NCBI RefSeq assembly: GCF_023091745.1
Contig: NC_068920.1
Coordinates: 117,827,622-117,891,621, forward strand
Length of the DNA: 64,000 nt
Direction: 5' to 3'
Source of the DNA: Budorcas taxicolor
Taxonomy: Eukaryota; Chordata; Mammalia; Artiodactyla; Bovidae
Shown here: positions 24,774 to 35,964 of the stretch, piece after piece
Layout: every line of letters starts with the position of its first letter
How positions within the stretch are numbered: the first letter of the stretch is position 1
Notes under the pieces: generated by a model
Database searches by the model: none
What the model saw: the letters and a program-made list of their open reading frames with translations, nothing else
What the model was told of the DNA's origin: nothing
Made by a program: the position numbers and the translations under genes

Positions 24774-25051
24774 GGAGAAGGCAATGGCACCCTACTCCAG
24801 TACTTTTGCCTGGAAAATCCCATGGATGGAGGAGCCTGGTAGGCTGCAGTCCATGGGGCTGCTAAGAGTCAGATATGACTGAGCGACTTCACTTTTACTT
24901 TTCACTTTCATGCATTGGAGAAGAAAATGGCAACCCACTCCAGTGTTCTTGCCTGGAGGATCCCAGGGACAGGGGAGCCTGGTGGGCTGCCATCTATGGG
25001 GTCACAGAGAGTTGGACATGACTGAAGTGACTTAGCAGTAGCAGCAGTAGC
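24774..25051 (+). mobile_element. Bov-A2 SINE (dimer), young
   Basis: Complete dimer: GGAGAAGGCAATGGCACCC, first monomer, linker with CTTTCATGCATTGGAG, second monomer, and an AGC/AGT-type tail. Perfect 12-bp duplication, aatgaaagaagt, at 24762-24773 and 25052-25063. Confidence 0.97.
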
Positions 25052-25063
25052 AATGAAAGAAGT

Positions 25064-25661
25064 ATCAGAAAACTGCATTTAGATATCCTTACCCTTTCCT
25101 CAATTCTAAGCATAAGTATTCAGTCTTTATCCAATTTACTCTTTCAAGATCATGGCCATCACTTGTAGAGACCTTGGTTAGGGGGATGAAAACCACAAAA
25201 GTCCCTTATCAGTCATTGGGAGTGATGGTATGTGGGGTCATTCTTATTTGGAGACAGAACACCTTCTAATAGTCTCTGATTTAATAAATACACTGATTTC
25301 GGTGTTCAGTACCATATACTTTCCGAATTGTTTCCTCTGAACTAATGGTTTAGCTGTAACATTTGGAATCTTCACATAAGTAAGATGTCAATGACCCAAA
25401 ACCATTCTCCAAAAGGTATTAATCGTTGTAGAGTCAAAACAGCAGAATTAAATGAAGATGTTATAGGAATATTCACAATTTCATATTTTAAGACCTTTTA
25501 TTAACTGTTTCAATTCCCTATGGACTGATGTATTGTTTGGAATTAACTATATGGGAAGATTAGTTCTTTACTGCTCAAGTTGTCACTGCCTACCATAAAT
25601 AACCCTTATTACAGAAGACAATACACAATTCTGAGTATTATTCCAGACAGTCAAGTGACCA
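25064..25661. other. Unique DNA
   Basis: Nothing recognised. Confidence 0.5.
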
Positions 25662-25670
25662 ACATTTAAT

Positions 25671-26201
25671 GAAGTTGAAAAGCTGTGGTACATATACACA
25701 ATGGAGTATTACTCAGCCATTAAAAAGAATACATTTGAATCAGTTCTGATGAGATGGATGAAACTGGAGCTGATTATACAGAGTGAAGTAAGCCAGAAAG
25801 AAAAACACCAATACAGTATACTAACACATATATATGGAATTTAGAAAGATGGCAATGATGACCCTGTATGCAAGACAGCAAAAAAGACGCAGATGTGTAT
25901 AACGGACTTTTGGATTCAGAGGGAGAGGGGCAGAGTGGGATGATTTGGGAGAATGGCATTGTAACATGTATACTATCATGTAAGAATCGAATCTCCAGTC
26001 TATGTCCGACGCAGGATACAGCATGCTTGGGGCTGGTGCACGGTGATGACCCAGAGAGATGTTATGGGGAGGGAGGTGGGAGGGGGGTTCATGTTTGGGA
26101 GCGCATGTACACTCATGGTGGATTCATGTCAATGTATGGCAAAACCAATACAGTATTGTAAAGTAAAATAAAGTAAAAATAAAAATTAAAAAAAAATTTC
26201 T
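25671..26201 (+). mobile_element. 5'-truncated L1, 3' end
   Basis: Covers the last codons of ORF2 (LWYIYTMEYYSAIKK through HIYGI) and the whole 3' UTR of the bovine type. It ends in an A-rich AATAAAGTAAA tail. The left part has slight loss. A probable 9-bp duplication with one mismatch, acatKtaat, lies at 25662-25670 and 26202-26210. Confidence 0.92.
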
Positions 26202-26252
26202 ACATGTAATTTTTAAAAAGAAAGAAATCCAAAGATTTAAGGAGAGAAGAAT

Positions 26253-26624
26253 ATTCAGCCCGGTCACTCAGTCATGTCTGACTATGCAACCCCATGGACT
26301 GCAGCATCCCAGGCTTCCCTGTCCATCACCAACTCCCGAATCTTGCTCAAACTTGTCCATTAAGTCAGTGATGTCATTCAACCATCTCATTCTCTGTCAT
26401 TCCCTTCTCCTTCTGCCTTCAATCTTTCCCAACATCAGGCAGGGCCTTTTCCAATGTGTCAGTTCTTTGCATCAGGTGGCCAAAGTATTGCAGTTTCATC
26501 TTCAGTATCAGTCCTTCCAATGAATATGCAGGACTGATTTCCTTTAGGATGGACTGGTTGGATCTCCTTGCAGTCTGAGGGACACTCAAGAGTTTTCTCC
26601 AACACCAAGTTCAAAAGCATCAAT
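26253..26624 (-). mobile_element. 5'-truncated BovB
   Basis: Antisense BovB C-terminal region, truncated upstream of the AFEL block. Flanked by a 9-bp duplication with one mismatch, gagaRgaat, at 26244-26252 and 26625-26633. Most CpGs have decayed. Confidence 0.92.
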
Positions 26625-26633
26625 GAGAGGAAT

Positions 26634-27331
26634 GTTAGATTTGATTTAACCAAAGACCCATTGAGTCAGTCAATCCAGCTATGCCTCATAAGAGAACATG
26701 AAGGCACACTATATTTACCAAGTTTTCAAAAAATATTTTGAAGTGCAAATGTAGCAGTTTTTGTTTGCATGATGACTGAATATTTATATTTTGCTTGCAT
26801 GATGGAGAAAATGACTACAGGTTGTTCATAGACTCACTGGGAGCACTATGAAATGAACCCATGCTAAAATCCATTTATTATTCAATACCTTTAACTTTCT
26901 ACTTTAACTGAAGAATTAAATAGGTGTTCTGAGTTTCCCAAGAATAATATTAACAGAGAACAAGTGTCCAGTAATTCTCAAAAGATCTGAAAATTTTATT
27001 TTCCCTTTGAGCCCAGTTACCTTGTAAACAACTTCTGGTCACCTTGAAGCATGCTAAGAAGAAGATTTACGGTAAATGTGTGTGGAGTACTGCAGAGCCT
27101 TTCCTTGTTATTATCAATGTCTTTCTTTATATGAGAGTATCTAGGCCTGTGAACTGAATCATTCTGGGAACTTAATGAAAAATCATGAATGCATCTCTTT
27201 CCCAATCAGATTAGAAAGCTATTGTCAGGTATAGTTTTTTGTTGTTGCTGTTCTTATTGTCACAGAAGGTTTTTTCTCCAATTACATTGTTGATAATAGA
27301 TCTTAAGATTTTCTCATATATTTAATTTCCT
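26634..27331. other. Unique DNA
   Basis: Nothing recognised beyond a TTG-rich patch near 27235-27260. Confidence 0.5.
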
Positions 27332-27342
27332 ATGAGCACAAA

Positions 27343-27612
27343 TGATGCTAAAGCTGAAACTCCAGTACTTTGGCCACCTCATGCAAAGAGTTGACTCATT
27401 GGAAAAGACTCTGATGCTGGGAGGGATTGAGGGGCAGGAGGAGAAGGGGATGACAGAGGATGAGATGGCTGGATGGAATCACTGACTTGATGGATGTGAG
27501 TCTGAGTGAACTCCAGGAGTTGGTGATGGACAGGGAGGCCTGGTGTGCTGCGATTCATGGGGTCGCAAAGAGTCGGACACGACTGAGCGACTGAACTGAA
27601 CTGACTGAATTG
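27343..27612 (+). mobile_element. Young short BovB 3' fragment
   Basis: Starts at MLKLKLQYFGHLM and runs to the C-terminus with CpG-rich GTCGGACACGACTGAGCGAC and an (ACTGA)n tail. Perfect 11-bp duplication, atgagcacaaa, at 27332-27342 and 27613-27623. Confidence 0.96.
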
Positions 27613-27623
27613 ATGAGCACAAA

Positions 27624-28602
27624 GATCCATTAACAACAATCTCTTTTTGCCTGGGTCAAACCAATCTGACCCAAAGGACCTGCTACCTTTAGGAGAACTG
27701 CTAAACTCCTGGTCCTTAAATGAAACTGTAAGCTCATATCTTGCATGGAGAAATGGGGAAAACTATTTCAGTGAAATAATCTCCAGTTTCACACCTAGCT
27801 GACAAAGCTTTATAAATAATTTTTCATCTACACTCTTTTCGGGGCTCAGTAGAGATTGAGTTCATGGGTGGAAAGGTTAAATCAAACCAACTTCTTTATT
27901 CTCATAAAGTTTTGAGTTTCTTCCTCAACATTAGACTTTGACTCCTGGCATTTCAAGTTATTTTACTGCTGGCCACTGTTAAATCTAGGCTGTACTCTCC
28001 CAACTGAGCAAGCAAATAGATTTGTCTCTAGCTAGTGGATGATAGTTTATGCAATATATTTGATAAATATATCATGTTCACAAACTTGTCCCGATGAAAA
28101 ATTGTTTCCTCAGCTCTACTATAGCATGTTTGAAACCCATTTGGCATTATATTTCTTTGAATACTTGGTAAATTCATCAAAATATTAAGTCTTTTAGTCT
28201 ATAAGAATTACTTTCTTTGGTTAAATGGTATATATAATTAATGGTGTATATAATTAACGGTGTATATACTTAATTGTTTTTATATGTCTGATGATAGTAG
28301 AGGTGATGTAAGAGGAAATAGGCATCCCTTTTTGAGATGTTTAAATTATTTCTAAAAGGAAAGGGTGATTTTCATCATATAATGGAAGAGAGACTACTAT
28401 CCAGACAAAAAGACCATAATTTTGGATTCAAGTAATTAAAAACATCTTAACTTTTACATGGAATATTTGAAATGACTGCAAATTCGTTGCAATAATTGGA
28501 ACAATCCAAAGGCTTTAAGTTTGTCTGTATTTGGCTCCTTACTTTTAAGATAAATAGCAAAAGACATTGTTTTAAGGAACATGTGAATGAATATTGGTCT
28601 TC
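27624..28602. other. Unique DNA
   Basis: Short imperfect repetition of GGT(A)TATATAATTAA near 28225-28275. No gene seen. Confidence 0.5.
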
Positions 28603-29732
28603 GAAAAAGCAAGAGAGTTCCAGAAAAGCATCCATTTCTGTTTTATTGACTATGCCAAAGCCTTTGACTGTGTGGATCACAGTAAACTGTGGAAAATTCT
28701 GAAAGAGATGGGAATACCAGACTACCTGACCTGCCTCTTGAGAAACCTATATGCAGGTCAGGAAGCAACAGTTAGAGCTGGACATGGAACAACAGACTGG
28801 TTCCAAATAGGACAAGGAGTACATCAAGGCTGTATATTGTCACCCTGCTTATTTAACTTGTATGCAGAGTACATCATGAGAAACTTTGGGCTGGAAGAAA
28901 CACAAGCTGGAATCAAGATTGCCGGGAGAAATATCCATAACCTCAGATATACAGATGACACCACCCTTAAGGTAGGAAGTGAAGAGGAACTAAAAAGCCT
29001 CTTGATGAAAGTGAAAGAGGAGAGTGAAAAAGTTGGCTTAAAGCTCAACATTCAGAAAACGAAGATCACGGCATCTGGTCCCATCACTTCACGAAAATAG
29101 ATGGGGAAACAGTGGAAACAGTGACAGACTTTATTTTGGGGGGCTCCAAAATCACTGCAGATGTTGACTGCAGCCATGAAATAAAAAGACGCTTACTCCT
29201 TGGAAGGAAAGTTATGACCAACCTAGATAGCATATTCAAAAGCAGAGATATTACTTTGCCAACAAAGGTCCGTCTAGTCAAGGCTATGGTTTTTCCAGTG
29301 ATCATGTAGGGATGTGAGAAGTGGACTGTGAAGAAAGCTGAGTGCTGAAGAATTGAAGCTTTGGAGCTGTGGTGTTGGAGAAGACTCTTGAGAGTCCCTT
29401 GGACTGCAAGGAGATCCAACCAGTCCATTCTGAAGGAGATCAGCCCTGGGTGTTCTTTGGAAGGACTGATGCTAAAGCTGAAACTCCAGTACTTTGGCCA
29501 GATCATGAGAAGAGTTGACTCATTGGAAAAGACTCTGATGCTGGGAGGGATTGGGGGCAGGAGGAAAAGGGGACGACCGAGGATGAAATGGCTGGATGGC
29601 ATCACTGACTCAATGGACATGAGTCTGAGTGAACTCCAGGAGCTGGTGCTGGACAGGGAGGCCTGGCGTGCTGCAATTCATGGGATCACAAAGAGTCGGA
29701 CATGACTGAGCGACTGAACTGAACTGAACTGA
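28603..29732 (+). mobile_element. BovB, RT core to 3' end, fairly young
   Basis: 5'-truncated just before KAREFQKS. The first 166 codons (to 29100) are open and hold the RT blocks FIDYAKAFDCVDHSKLW, TTDWFQIGQGVHQGCILSP and the active site, which reads YTDD (28948-28959) rather than YADD. A frameshift near 29097 moves the frame to SKITADVDCSHEIKRR (29112-29309), where a stop follows FPVIM. The C-terminal domain is open again at 29361-29705. Ends in (ACTGA)4. It is dead as an enzyme source because it lacks the endonuclease and is broken. Confidence 0.95.
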
Positions 29733-30832
29733 ATCATACATAGATGTAAGCTTTATCAGTGTAATTTTACTTAGTTAGGTTTTACTATGTAGATTGGTAT
29801 AGTTAATTCTCTCTTGTACCCTATATTCTTCATTCTCATTAACTTGTTGTTGATAGGCACTTTATTCGAGGCCATTAGAAGAAATTTTGTAACTGATTCT
29901 TTTCTCTTTACAAGTCACAGCAAACATGGTCAAATGAATAAATACAACAGATAAATCCACTTCAACATTTATGTATTCCTAAATCTTTATATTTATCCTT
30001 TCTAATTTTTATAATAGTATTATTTTCTTATTGGAACAAATCATCACTGTCTACAAACCCTATCAAATGAGACAGCTAATCATGGATTATTACTCGAGGT
30101 TTCATTGTCTGAGTTCATTTCTTATATCAAATAAGAAAACAGAAACAGTGGTAGTGTTTTAAATCAAAACATGCTATAATGCAGAACTTTAATTTTTACA
30201 CAGTGTTTAGAACAGTCAAATAAATATTCTGTAATGACACTAGGGAACCCCAGAAATTACTTTCAGAGTAGCATTGCCAATCTGGGTTTATCAAAGATGA
30301 CGTTGCCCCTGTATAATTATAAAAATGAGAAATAAGGAATCTTCATATATGATCCAGACATCAGGAATCTGACACTATTACAAGTGTCTGCATCACTGTT
30401 TTGACCCAGAGAGGATGTTTGTGCCTTACTTTTGACACCCAGGAAAATGCAGGGCTTCCTCAATTATGCTAGAGAAGAGAAACATTGGAAGCAAAGAGCA
30501 AAGTCTCTTTTTTAAATCGTATACAAATCCTAGTTGTAAAATTGTCTGGAAAAACTGCGTTTTAGCTGACTTTCTCTTCAGTGCAGGTGGACACTGTAGG
30601 AGGGTGGAACAGATGCTGAACTATTCAACCGTATTTCATTTTGGATATTTCTAGGTGGGCATATGACACAAATTTTTACTTCAACTCAGCGAGCTCATTA
30701 GATATGATCATATAAATTATTTAGCAGTTCAAAAAATTTCTGCTGTATTACTGCTTTCCTACCCTTGTGTTTTCACTCACTCATTAAATTCCTTAATTCT
30801 GTTTCAAAAGGACCCTAATTAATTTACCTCTT
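29733..30832. other. Unique DNA
   Basis: No gene or repeat recognised. The 62-codon frame at 30466-30654 has no known motif. Confidence 0.5.
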
Positions 30833-30844
30833 CTGCTGCTGCTG

Positions 30845-30955
30845 CTGCTGCTGCTAAGTCGCTTCAGTCGTGTCCGACTCTGTGCGACCCCATCGACGGC
30901 CCCCCATCAGGCTCCACCGTCCCTGGGATTCTCCAGGCAAGAACACTGTAGTGGG
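30845..30955 (-). mobile_element. Bov-A SINE monomer
   Basis: Antisense monomer with a (CTG)n tail at the left and CpG-bearing GTCGCTTCAGTCGTGTCCGAC. Truncated at GGGTT on the right. Perfect 12-bp duplication, tttacctcttct, at 30833-30844 and 30956-30967. Young. Confidence 0.95.
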
Positions 30956-30967
30956 TTTACCTCTTCT

Positions 30968-31429
30968 AGTGCCTAATAAATGACTATCGAAACCAAAATA
31001 AATCCTGAAACTCTTGGAAGGATGCTATTGAAGAAGGACGTTTTAGAAATTTTTTGCTATGAAAGAAATGCCATTAAATTAGGAACTGATAAAACCACAA
31101 TCACGATAGCATTTACGTCACAGTAAGTTCTTCCAACATAAAAGCTCAGTTCTGTTTCTGGGTTTCATAAGAATAGAAAGTAAGGAAGGTATTGAAGCAG
31201 CCAGGAGGATAATTAATTTGCAACTTTTGGAAAAATTGCCTCCTACTCCCACATATTGTGACTTTTTGCCCCAGACAATATATAGAAGTTTTTCTCTTTT
31301 TATAATGAAGATAAACTATCAGAAACTTTCATTGTTAGCTAACCCAATTTATGAGAGGAAAAACATGTCAATATTTGCAGGATATTTCCAGCTTCATGAG
31401 TGAATATAAAGCTTTCTCTGGAGACATGT
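30968..31429. other. Unique DNA
   Basis: Nothing recognised. Confidence 0.5.
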
Positions 31430-31720
31430 ACAGTAATGTTTATCTCAGTATAATTTGTTGGTGGCCCAAGCTGAAAATAATGCCCATGAACCATAGAATT
31501 AATGCAGAACTACACTGTAGAATATTCATAAAATGGATTGTTATGCAGCAATGAAAATTAACTGATGCTATATGAAATGACAGGGATGAATCTCAGAAAT
31601 ATAATATTGAGTCAAAGAATGCATATACATATTAATGCACATTACATGATAAGGGTTATATTAATTTCAAAGAACAAACCTAAATGATAGTGTTTACATG
31701 ATTAGTGATATGTTTTTGAG
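31430..31720 (+). mobile_element. Ancient mammalian L1 (L1M-type) 3' piece
   Basis: Resembles the ancient L1 ORF2 end: ATATTCATAAAATGGATTGTTATGCAGCAATGAAAAT, then GATGAATCTCAGAAATATAATATTGAGTCAAAGAA, then a degraded TACATGATA stretch. Highly diverged. Confidence 0.6.
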
Positions 31721-31842
31721 GGGGTGTGAGAAACATCTGCATGCCTCGATACTGAAGTCCCCTTTTCCCACCCAGACTCACTCATAGAGTTTGGCTCTGG
31801 CTCTGTAACACATTCTCTTTAAACCTCCTCTTTCTTCTTTTC

Positions 31843-32230
31843 CTTTTTTTTTTTGGAAGCAGCTTTTTTATTGTTATGTTTTAATTGGAGGATAATTGCT
31901 TTACCATGTTGTGTTGTTTCCTGCTATACAACAAAATGAATCAGCTCCAAGTATACAAACATCCCCTCCATCTTGAACCTCCCACACACCTCCCTCCCTC
32001 CCACCCTTGTAGGTCATCACAGAGCACTAAGTTGAACTCCCTGAGCTAGACAGCTGCTTCCCACTAGCTATTTATTTTACACATGGTAGTATATACATGT
32101 CAGTGCTACTCTCTCAATTCTTCCCATCTCTATACCTGTCCTGCCAGTAGGTTCATAAATATTTTTCTAGATTTCATATATGTGTCAATATATGATATTT
32201 GTTCTCTTTCTTAACATGTATAATAGATAC
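31843..32230 (-). mobile_element. L1 3' UTR fragment
   Basis: The poly(T) at 31844-31855 is the complement of the tail. The complement of the older artiodactyl L1 3' UTR follows (TTGTTTCCTGCTATACAACA, CCCTCCATCTTGAACCTCCC, ATTTTACACATGGTAGTATATACATGTCA) and ends around TTTCATATATGTGTCAAT. 5'-truncated. Confidence 0.85.
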
Positions 32231-33472
32231 AGGATATTCAGCTTGTGGTAAATCCTCAAGCTGTGCAATTTAATTTGTGGACTTTTTAAAAATATGGCTG
32301 CCTTATGATATAGACATAGACATAAAATTTTTAAAAATTGATATGAAATATATTTTTAAAAGAAGATTTTTAAACAGCCTGAATTCAAATCCTTACTCAC
32401 TATGATAGCTGGGGCTTCCATAATTAGCATGAGGAATCCATAACTGTCATTTCACTTATGAAAAGCCTCTATCTACTCAGTTGTATGTGTGTATATATAC
32501 ATGTAACAGGAATTAGAAAGTTTTTAATGATCACCAACAGTACTGGGACAGTTAATTAAGAAGAAAATAGGTATTATCAAGCCAAAAATTCAGAAAGAGA
32601 GTATGTTTTTTGAAGAAAATAATCAGGTTTGAGTTATTATCCTTCAGAAAAATAAGAGATTTGATCTATTTGAAAGAAAGAAACAGCAGTCAGAGACAGA
32701 GACAGAGCTAGAGGAAGAGAGAGAGAAAGGAGACCTGTCTTGAAACATTAAGTTCTTTAAGTAATTAACATGTATTTAGGCTAGCTGTTGATAAATATAA
32801 CAGGAAAAAATAGTTACCATATTAGTCACATGAAAAAGTTGATGAGCTCTCCCATAAAATACTCCTACACAACAAATAGTTAAAAAGTATGAAAGAAAAT
32901 TTAAGATCAGTAATTGATCCGGTGTTTCCAGTATTCATATTCATTTATTAAGATTTTAACCAAAGGAAGATACAAGATAAAATACACGTGCAGAAATACA
33001 AAAGCACAATTGAAGAAAATATGCCAAAACTTATGGGAAAAAAAATCATGGAAAGAGATCAAAGTGTATTTCAAAAGTAGTATCATAAATGTGAGAAAAC
33101 ACATTAATATGTACAAAAGAAACAGTTACTGTAAAGATAAAGAGGAAGGAGTAAGTGCCTTATAACTTGAAGAGAAGGAATATATTTACAAAATGATTAT
33201 GTTATGGTTCTTTTCAGACCATTTTTCAGAAATATAATGTACTGAAAATTGTGTAACACTTACCTCAAATTTAAGAATAAAGATTTTAACTTAGCATCCC
33301 ATTCTTGGCCAAACTTTTGATAAAGAAGTAAGATCTTGCCAGTTAAGGATTCAAAACATCACATAGTCTTTCTGAAAAGAAAACTTATATACATATAAAA
33401 AAAGGAGAAAACATGGGTATGAGAAACATGAGAAGCCAAGTAAGCACAAAAGCATATAATTAGTCTTAAATC
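32231..33472. other. Unique DNA with a GA-rich tract
   Basis: A GA-rich low-complexity stretch lies at 32676-32731. A faint MIR-like patch near 32380-32430 is too weak to call. Confidence 0.5.
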
Positions 33473-33537
33473 CCACAGACAGAGGAGCCTGGTGGGCTAC
33501 AGTCCATGGGAATCACAGAGAGTCAGACATGACTAAG
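33473..33537 (+). mobile_element. 3' scrap of a Bov-tA SINE
   Basis: Only the last about 65 bases of the SINE body (CAGACAGAGGAGCCTGGTGG onward) remain. It lies tail to tail with the BovB on its right and forms an imperfect palindrome with it. Confidence 0.8.
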
Positions 33538-33543
33538 TGACTT

Positions 33544-33906
33544 AGTTCAGTTCAGTTCAGTTCAGTCGCTCAGTCCTGTCCGACTCTTTGTGATCCCATG
33601 AATCACAGCACGCCAGGCCTCCCTGTCCATCACCAATACCCGGAGTTCACTCAAACTCATGTCCATTGAGTCAGTGATGCCATCCAGCCATCTCATCCTC
33701 TGTCATCCCCTTCTCCTCCTGCCCCCAATCCCTCCCAGCATCAGAGTCTTTTCCAATGAGTCAACTTTTCGCATGAAGTGGCCAAAGTATTGGAGTTTCA
33801 GCTTTAGCATCACCACTTCCAATGAACACCCAGCACTGATCTCCTTTAGGATGGACTGCTTGGATCTCCTTGCAGTCCAAGGGACTCTCAAGAGTTTTCT
33901 CCAACA
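33544..33906 (-). mobile_element. 5'-truncated BovB, young
   Basis: Antisense BovB C-terminal domain with an (AGTTC)4 tail at the left. 70 codons are open on the minus strand (33915-33703). A short duplication, tgactt, lies at 33538-33543 and 33907-33912. Confidence 0.93.
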
Positions 33907-33912
33907 TGACTT

Positions 33913-35920
33913 CATATGAAGAATAATTGCAGAGATTTCAATAGTGAAACTTAGTAATGTTAAGTAAGAATTCTAAAAATAGAAGAATCAAAATGTTTGA
34001 ATGAATAAACTTTCCCCCCTGTAATACAGAAACAGAAGGAAAAAAAAAAAAAAAGGCCAAGAAGATTTTAATAAAAAGCAATGAAGAAGATATTTTAGGC
34101 AAATATAAGAACAATAAAAGCAAGATCTATAATATTAATATATAAAATAAAATTACACACAATTGTATTAAGCAATCTGACAGTTAACAAAAAATTCTAT
34201 GTACCTTAAATTGATAACCTTAAACCATAATGATGAAACATTTGATATAAAAGGACAATGGATAATCCCAATGGGCATATTTAATAAACTCCTTTCTGAT
34301 TTGGTAAGTAGATAACATATGACTCATTTTCTGCTTCCCACTGAATTTCATAATTTGTTTCTTGGTTTTCTCCTATATTACAGAGCTATTTCCCTCTGGC
34401 CTGCAGCCTGAAGCTTCCTCCTTTGTGTCTTTTGTTAACTTTCTATCATCTGCCTGTTCTTTCCTAGAAATGCACTGAAACCTTTTGCCCATTATTGCTC
34501 AATTCCACTGCTTCCAGCTTCTATGGGTTGGTTCCCTTTGTTTTTCTTTACAGAAAATTAAATGTGGCCATCAAATTATTTGAAGCATTAGTTTAGTTCT
34601 CCATCTTGAATTAAAAACCACTAAGAGTGTTCGGTTTCTATCTTGCATTAAGAATACAGCTATGGGAGTCTTCCTGATAGGAATGTAAGGCCAGCAATTT
34701 TACTAAAATAATTTATTTTTGTTTGGGTATATGTGTTTTGAATAGCAAGTAGGTTCATGACTAGTTACTAAATAAAAAAATATTAAGTGCTTTGCATTTT
34801 ATTTCATCTACTGGTTTTAATTTAAATCATATGATTTGAGATACATATAAAAACTAATAATCTTATTTAAATTATCCTTTCTACCAGATGTTACCAATAG
34901 TGATGATAAAAAATAAAATGTACTTTTTTCCAAGAAAGGCAAACATTTACCTGGAAAAGCTTATGGTAATTGACCAAATGATCAAAAATATTTCAGTTTT
35001 AATTCTATAATCATGCATCACTTTGAGCTTACTTATTAAGAAAAGCTTCCTAAGAATATTTTATTATTCAGTAAAAGAAAAAGAGAATAGTTTCACTTAA
35101 GTAAATGTCTCAACACCTTCCCCATGTAGCGTTTAATTTAAACAATGTTGGAAAGGAGAGTCAGAAAAAAGAGAAAACATAAAAAAAAACTAGCTGGACA
35201 ATCTTGCAAAGGATGCAAAATGAATCACTCTCACTAAAAGTCTCCAGATAATTCATCACTATCCCATTCTATGAGCCCATGATAAAAACTTGAGCATTTA
35301 CTAGAAGACAAACAATACAATTGTCAAAGCTGAGATTCCAGGGCAGAGCTGCTTTGTATCTTCCTAAGCTAGGAACGGCAAATGATTTAATTAGTTAATT
35401 CTCTTGCACATGAAAATTGTCTCTAGTTTAATGATGTCTTATGGAATTTGCTTATTTATGGACATATAATATTAAATTATCATTTCTTAATGTTATGATA
35501 TCATACTTATTTGAAAGAACTATCTCAATAAGTCCTTTTGTGCTTGTCCATGATAGAGCAAAAGCAGCCATAATTCCTTGCTAAAGAAAAGGCATTATTT
35601 AGCTGTCTTAAGTGACTTCTGGCTGTTTCTAATAAATAATGAAAATTATGATGCAATAATGTGTTTGGTCTTATTTATTGGGGGATGTCCCAGTGTTCTT
35701 TGAAGTGAGAAAGTCAGGAAGGTTTTGAAAGGCTAGTACATGACTCCATCACCAGATAGACAGCACTACCTTTTCCTGTCTAATCTATGTCAAGCATACC
35801 TGTGTTTATTTCTGGCCTAAAATATTTCATCATCTGCATAATATTTATAAGCATTTATAAACTACTTTTTCTGTATTTTTTGTCTTGTTCCTTCTTTGTG
35901 ACCTATATAGAGTATTACAG
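33913..35920. other. Unique AT-rich DNA
   Basis: Two kilobases with no recognised gene or repeat apart from a poly(A) run near 34040-34054. Confidence 0.5.
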
Positions 35921-35964
35921 TTACTCAGTTCAGTTCAGTTCAGCTCAGTTCAGTCATTCAGTCA

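Noticed and set aside
30841..30855. (CTG)n as a disease-type triplet repeat
   Set aside because: It is the normal tail of an antisense Bov-A SINE, as shown by the flanking duplication.
32380..32430. MIR-like patch (GAATTCAAATCCTTACTCACTATGATAGCTGG)
   Set aside because: Too short and diverged to call by eye.
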